Source of the DNA: an uncultured Collinsella sp.
GTDB lineage: Bacteria; Actinomycetota; Coriobacteriia; Coriobacteriales; Coriobacteriaceae
Assembly (NCBI GenBank): GCA_934650095.1
Contig: CAKUFT010000033.1
Span: forward strand, 1-16,700
Direction of reading: 5' to 3'
DNA length: 16,700 bases
Under the pieces are notes generated by a model, which saw nothing but the letters and a program-made list of their open reading frames with translations, had not been told where the DNA came from and did not search any database. Below, piece by piece: positions 13,257 to 16,700 of this stretch; position 1 is the first letter of the stretch; each line of letters begins with the position of its first letter. The position numbers and the translations under genes are program-made.

Positions 13257-15083
13257 TTAGGCCTCGCCTCCCTTCGCGGCGGCAACATCTGTGGCCGCAG
13301 CGGCAATCTTCCAGCTTGCGGCCTGCTCGTACTCGGCCCACATCTTGGCGTACAGGCCGCCTGCCGCCAAAAGCTCGGCATGGTTGCCCGTCTCCTGCAC
13401 GCTGCCCTGATTGAGCACCACAATTTGGTCGGCACCCACCACGGTCGAAAGCCGGTGCGCGATCATAATGACCGTGCGGCCCGCCGCCAGCTTGCTAAAG
13501 GCGCGCTGGATGAGCGCCTCGTTTTCGGGATCGGCAAAAGCCGTAGCCTCATCGAGCACCACGATGGGCGCATCCTTGAGGATGGCGCGGGCAAGCGCCA
13601 CGCGCTGAACCTCGCCGCCCGAAAGATACGCCCCGCCGGCACCGAGCATGGTGTTAATGCCGTGCGGAAGCTTGGCCACGATGTCATCGCACTGGGCCGC
13701 AGAGAGGGCCGCGAGCACTTCGTCGTCAGTGGCCGTAGGCTTGGATGCACGCACGTTGTCGGCAAGCGTCTGCCTGAACAGCTGGTTGGTCTGGAACACA
13801 AACGCGACCTGGTCCATGAGCTCGTGCGGGTCCATGTCGCGAACATCCACACCGCCCACGAGCACGCGGCCTGCAGTAACATCCCAAAAACGCGGGATCA
13901 GGCTCGCACAGGTCGACTTACCGCCACCCGAGGGGCCCACCAGCGCGAGGGTGCTACCAGCGGAAACGCTAAAGCTCACATGATCGACGGCAGGCGCCTC
14001 GGCGCCCTCGTACGTAAAGCTCACGTCGTCAAAACGTACGTCGCCGCCGGCAGGGTGCTTGGGCTGGGCGGGCACGGGAAGCTGCTGCGACTCCATAATG
14101 CTCCGGATGCGGGCCAGTGAATCGGCACTCATCTGGGACGCCTCGCCCACAAACATGAGCTTGGTCATGGCCGTCGGCACTACGGCAGAAAAGATCGCGT
14201 AAAAGGTGAAGTTAGTCATAAAACGTGCGAAGTCCGTCTCGCCCGGTGCCAGTAGCAGCGCCACAGGCAACACGAACGCCACGAGGCCGTTGAGCGCCGT
14301 AAGGTTGAGCACCTGCGGACCGCGGCAGAACGTACCCGCGTAGCTTTGCGCCATGTGCGCGTACTCGGCAATCGCATCGTGGAACGCCTTAAAGGAGTAG
14401 ACCGTCTGCTGAAACACCTTGACCACGGGGATGCCACGCACGTATTCGGTACCAGTCTTGTTCATTTTGACCAGCGCGCCCATGTAGGCCTTCATAAACT
14501 CGGCGCCTTTGCCGCTCATCATGGTGGCCATGGCGCCAAGCGAAATAACGACCGAGATAAGGCACGCCGCGCCCAAACGCCAATCGAGGGCGAAAAGCAG
14601 CACGAGCAGGCCCACGACCATGGCGGCGGCGCCGGCGATGTCGGGCAGCATGTGCGCGAGCAGCGTTTCGGTAGAGGCGGCGCACCCGTCTACGATGCGG
14701 CGCAGCTCGCCGGTGGCATGCGTGTCAAAGTAGCCGAGTGGCAGCTTAAGCAGATGCTCGCTCGTAGCCTTGCGGATATTGGACGCGCAGCGAAACGCGG
14801 ACAGATGCGTGCACATGAGTCCCGCGAAATAGACTACGATGCTTGCCAGGGCAAAGCCCACGGCCCACCAGCCATACATCGCGATATCGCCGGCTTCGCT
14901 CCAGTTGGGAGCCACGGCGATAAGGTTGCGCGCGACAAGCCAAATGCATACGTACGGGCCAAAGCTCAGCAGCTGAGAGAGCGCCGAGAGCGCCATGCCC
15001 AAATACGTTAGGAACTTACGGTCACCGGCATACGCGAGCAACTCGCCGATTCCGCCACCTTCCTTTTTTGATCCCTTTGCCAT
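13257..15083 (-). CDS. ABC transporter half-molecule, permease-ATPase fusion (first of pair)
   Basis: A 608-residue exporter-fold half-transporter. The membrane domain (about 20-315) has hydrophobic segments near 25-55, 70-92, 148-188 and 262-310. The ATPase domain has Walker A GPSGGGKST (383-391), Q-loop Gln431, signature LSGGEVQR (487-494), Walker B IVVLDE with Asp511 and Glu512, and switch His543. After the Walker B the D-loop reads ATAFADPENE instead of the usual SALD; from memory this wording is typical of the YbtP/YbtQ and IrtA/IrtB type, whose proteins have exporter folds but import siderophores. An alanine-rich tail ends in KGGEA. AGAAGGGA precedes the ATG at 15081-15083. The gene is divergent from an AraC-family regulator across 114 bp. 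Confidence 0.93.
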   Translation of the reverse strand: MAKGSKKEGGGIGELLAYAGDRKFLTYLGMALSALSQLLSFGPYVCIWLVARNLIAVAPNWSEAGDIAMYGWWAVGFALASIVVYFAGLMCTHLSAFRCASNIRKATSEHLLKLPLGYFDTHATGELRRIVDGCAASTETLLAHMLPDIAGAAAMVVGLLVLLFALDWRLGAACLISVVISLGAMATMMSGKGAEFMKAYMGALVKMNKTGTEYVRGIPVVKVFQQTVYSFKAFHDAIAEYAHMAQSYAGTFCRGPQVLNLTALNGLVAFVLPVALLLAPGETDFARFMTNFTFYAIFSAVVPTAMTKLMFVGEASQMSADSLARIRSIMESQQLPVPAQPKHPAGGDVRFDDVSFTYEGAEAPAVDHVSFSVSAGSTLALVGPSGGGKSTCASLIPRFWDVTAGRVLVGGVDVRDMDPHELMDQVAFVFQTNQLFRQTLADNVRASKPTATDDEVLAALSAAQCDDIVAKLPHGINTMLGAGGAYLSGGEVQRVALARAILKDAPIVVLDEATAFADPENEALIQRAFSKLAAGRTVIMIAHRLSTVVGADQIVVLNQGSVQETGNHAELLAAGGLYAKMWAEYEQAASWKIAAAATDVAAAKGGEA

Positions 15084-15126
15084 GAGATTCCCTTCTAACG
15101 GCTTGAGAGTTAACCGCCATCAACTT

Positions 15127-15166
15127 ATCATTGACGTGTTAGCCATGGCTCACAATCAAGCCAGGC
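15127..15166. promoter_or_regulatory. Divergent promoter region between the ABC operon and araC-type gene
   Basis: For the minus strand, TTGTGA (complement of 15150-15155) and AATGAT (complement of 15127-15132) are 17 bp apart, each matching four of six consensus bases. A near-palindrome centred on AGCCATGGCT (15141-15150) lies in the spacer, and AGCCAGGC recurs as an imperfect direct repeat at 15159-15166, 18 bp on. AraC proteins commonly bind such direct repeats. For the plus strand TTGACG (15131-15136) is a good -35, but no fitting -10 is evident. Confidence 0.45.
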
Positions 15167-15197
15167 GTGGACGTTTCCGCAAAGGAAGGGGACGCTT

Positions 15198-16202
15198 TTG
15201 CAAATACGGCGGGCAGCGACCGACATAACCGAGCTCTACGCACCGCAGTTTGAGCAGTTTGGCCTGGAGCTTACCGGCAAGGGCGCCGTCTTTACCGGCG
15301 AGGTGGCAAACGACCGGGCGCACGGCCGCGCATGGATCATGCCCCTCTCCCCCAGCTGCATCGTCATGGAGCATTTCATTACTCCGACCCGCGACATGCA
15401 CCTAGTCGAGTACACGCCCGAGCCGTATGCCTGCGTGAGCGAGATCAGTGCGTCCACGCTCGCATGCATGCCCGAGGCCGGCATAACGCCTGCGAACCTT
15501 AAGCCGCTGCGCGGACCGTGGCCGAACAATGCGATTTGCAGTTTTATTCAAGATAACTGCGGCGAGGAGCTGAGCCCGCTGTTTGCAGGGCAGCTCTACC
15601 ACTCGCGCTCGGTGCTCTTTTTGCCCGGCTATTTTGACGAGTTGGAGAGCCGCTATCCGAGCGAGTTCGCGGGAGTCTTCGAGGCGTTTGCCGAGCCGTG
15701 GCACGAAGAGGCGACGTCCGCCATCTGCCACACGCTGCGCCGGATTAACGAGGAACGCGCCCGTACCGTAGGCGGACATATCTATATGCAGGGCATTGTG
15801 GAAGCCATGGTCGCCGAGCTCGCCTGTTCGCGCGCGGCCCACAAGCTGGCGCGGCAGGCGGCAGACACGCGTGCCAGCGTGACTATTGCCGAGGAAGCGA
15901 CGAGCCTTGTAGAACGCTCGCTCGATAAGGGCAGACATGTGGGTATCAACGAGGTGGCCGAGGGGCTCTACACAAGCCGCTCCAAGCTGTGCGCCACCTT
16001 TAAAGCCCAAACTGGCGAGTCCCTGGGCGCCTACATTCGCAGACGCCGTATAGAGCGAGCACAGGACCTTTTGACCGATAGCTCGCTCACGATAGCGCAG
16101 GTTGCAGAGCGTCTAGGCTACCCTCAGCAGGCCGCCTTCGCCCAAGCCTTCAAGCAACACACCGGCACCACCCCCACCACCTGGCGCTCCCAACATATAT
16201 AA
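15198..16202 (+). CDS. AraC-family transcriptional regulator
   Basis: This 334-residue regulator probably controls the divergent ABC operon in response to its substrate. The C-terminal AraC DNA-binding domain is clear: first helix-turn-helix about 250-271 (INEVAEGLYTSRSKLCATFK), linker helix ESLGAYIRRRRIERAQDLL, second about 298-321 (TIAQVAERLGYPQQAAFAQAFK) and the end TTPTTWRSQH. The 230-residue N-terminal part is a putative effector domain of no family I recognise; it is unlike the cupin arm of AraC itself by eye. The start is TTG at 15198-15200, supported by GGAAGGGG six bases upstream; no ATG with a ribosome site exists nearby. An AraC gene beside two ABC half-transporters matches the ybtA-ybtPQ layout. 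Confidence 0.9.
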   Translation: MQIRRAATDITELYAPQFEQFGLELTGKGAVFTGEVANDRAHGRAWIMPLSPSCIVMEHFITPTRDMHLVEYTPEPYACVSEISASTLACMPEAGITPANLKPLRGPWPNNAICSFIQDNCGEELSPLFAGQLYHSRSVLFLPGYFDELESRYPSEFAGVFEAFAEPWHEEATSAICHTLRRINEERARTVGGHIYMQGIVEAMVAELACSRAAHKLARQAADTRASVTIAEEATSLVERSLDKGRHVGINEVAEGLYTSRSKLCATFKAQTGESLGAYIRRRRIERAQDLLTDSSLTIAQVAERLGYPQQAAFAQAFKQHTGTTPTTWRSQHI

Positions 16203-16203
16203 A

Positions 16204-16232
16204 GAATGAGGGCGCCAACGGCGCCCTCATTC
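16204..16232. terminator. Terminator of the araC-type gene, probably bidirectional
   Basis: A perfect 13-bp stem (16204-16216 with 16220-16232, GAATGAGGGCGCC/GGCGCCCTCATTC) with a three-base loop begins one base after the stop codon. On the minus strand it is followed by TTTATATAT, so it may also stop transcripts coming from gatB. Confidence 0.8.
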
Positions 16233-16278
16233 ACCAAATTCAATTCAGCCCACCTGACCCGAACGACCGAGTCGTAAC

Positions 16279-16414
16279 GGAACCGAGGGGCCGGGCGCAG
16301 GGCCTTGCCTCTCAATGAGTTCCGCACGAACAGGAGGCGCCAGTGGCGCCTCCGTCGTGAGTCAGGACTGTCCGAAATTGAGAGGCAAGGCCCTGCGCCC
16401 GGCCCCTCGGTTCC
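16279..16414. repeat. 136-bp palindromic element with perfect 38-bp inverted arms
   Basis: Positions 16279-16316 and 16377-16414 are perfect reverse complements over 38 bp. The 60-bp interior contains a second perfect hairpin (GGAGGCGCC, AGT, GGCGCCTCC at 16333-16353). The right arm stops three bases from the gatB stop codon. No gene fits inside. Such an intact long palindrome implies recent insertion or active maintenance; a miniature mobile element or a large repeat acting as a gatB 3' structure are the two readings. Confidence 0.8.
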
Positions 16415-16417
16415 CGC

Positions 16418-16700
16418 TTACGAGAGCGACGTTCTCAGCAACTCGTTGAAGAGCTTCGGGTTGCCCTTGCCGCGGCTCGCCTTCATGCACTGGCCCACCA
16501 AAAAGCCGATGACCTTCTGGTTGCCGTCGCGGTACTGCTGCGCCTGCTCGGCGCAGTTTGCCAGCACCTCGTCCACGATCGGCTGCAGCGCGCCGGCATC
16601 GCTCACCTGACGCATACCGCGCTCGTCGACGATCTTGTTGGGGTCGTCGCCGGTCTGGGCCATGGCCTCAAAGACCTCGTGCGCCTGGTTGGAGCTGATG
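16418..16700 (-). CDS. gatB: Asp-tRNA(Asn)/Glu-tRNA(Gln) amidotransferase subunit B, C-terminal end
   Basis: GatB is the kinase/tRNA-binding subunit of GatCAB, which converts misacylated Glu-tRNA(Gln) or Asp-tRNA(Asn) to the correct amide forms. Only the last 93 codons are present; the frame is open to the window edge. They match the GatB/YqeY helical domain: ISSNQAHEVFEAM, IVDERGMRQVSD, GALQPIVDEVLA, KVIGFLVGQCMKASRGKGNPKLFNELL. The remainder, including the catalytic cradle domain, lies beyond 16700. The stop codon is immediately followed by a long palindromic element. Confidence 0.93.
   Translation of the reverse strand, partial: ISSNQAHEVFEAMAQTGDDPNKIVDERGMRQVSDAGALQPIVDEVLANCAEQAQQYRDGNQKVIGFLVGQCMKASRGKGNPKLFNELLRTSLS

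Overview
The window looks like chromosomal DNA of a Coriobacteriia gut actinobacterium, most likely Collinsella or a close relative. This is inferred from GC-rich coding sequence, the gene content, strong purine-rich ribosome binding sites, and dense GC-rich palindromic repeats between genes. No 16S rRNA gene is present to settle it. Nearly everything is on the minus strand; the clear plus-strand genes are a 144-residue unknown protein and an AraC-family regulator.

Positions 1-4574 are mostly core. They hold the start of nagB, a stand-alone PTS IIA(Glc) protein, glmM, the rplM-rpsI operon (with a readable promoter and a strong intrinsic terminator) and a patatin-like lipase. GlmM, NagB and the IIA protein all bear on amino-sugar use at the glucosamine-6-phosphate branch point. 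Positions 4575-5097 are non-coding and repeat-rich: a 62-bp tandem repeat with long inverted repeats, then a patch of short TTC-loop palindromes and an inverted 17-bp copy of the tmRNA T-arm. The tmRNA gene (ssrA, minus strand) follows with its own terminator; its readable tag ends in ALAA.

Positions 5699-9660 hold the unknown plus-strand protein, a RelB/DinJ-like antitoxin overlapping a PIN-domain toxin by four bases behind an inverted-repeat promoter, and a two-gene operon of a DUF6110-like small protein and a P1B-like heavy-metal P-type ATPase lacking CxxC N-terminal sites.

Positions 9654-11500 look like accessory DNA: a 174-bp MITE-like foldback element lying across a possible remnant reading frame, then an AAA+ ATPase with a DUF4143 C-terminus. 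That gene has a 75-bp palindromic control region with two CRP-like sites, and is bracketed by two perfect hairpins sharing the same 25-bp core.

Positions 11499-16202 encode two half-size ABC transporters (stop and start codons abut) divergent from an AraC-family regulator, a layout like ybtA/ybtPQ and irtAB metallophore systems. The window closes with an araC terminator, a 136-bp element with perfect 38-bp inverted arms, and the 3' end of gatB.

The parts most worth a second look are the AAA+ ATPase module with its duplicated hairpins and operator, the AraC-ABC locus, the DUF6110-P-type ATPase pair, and the set of unrelated foldback repeats.
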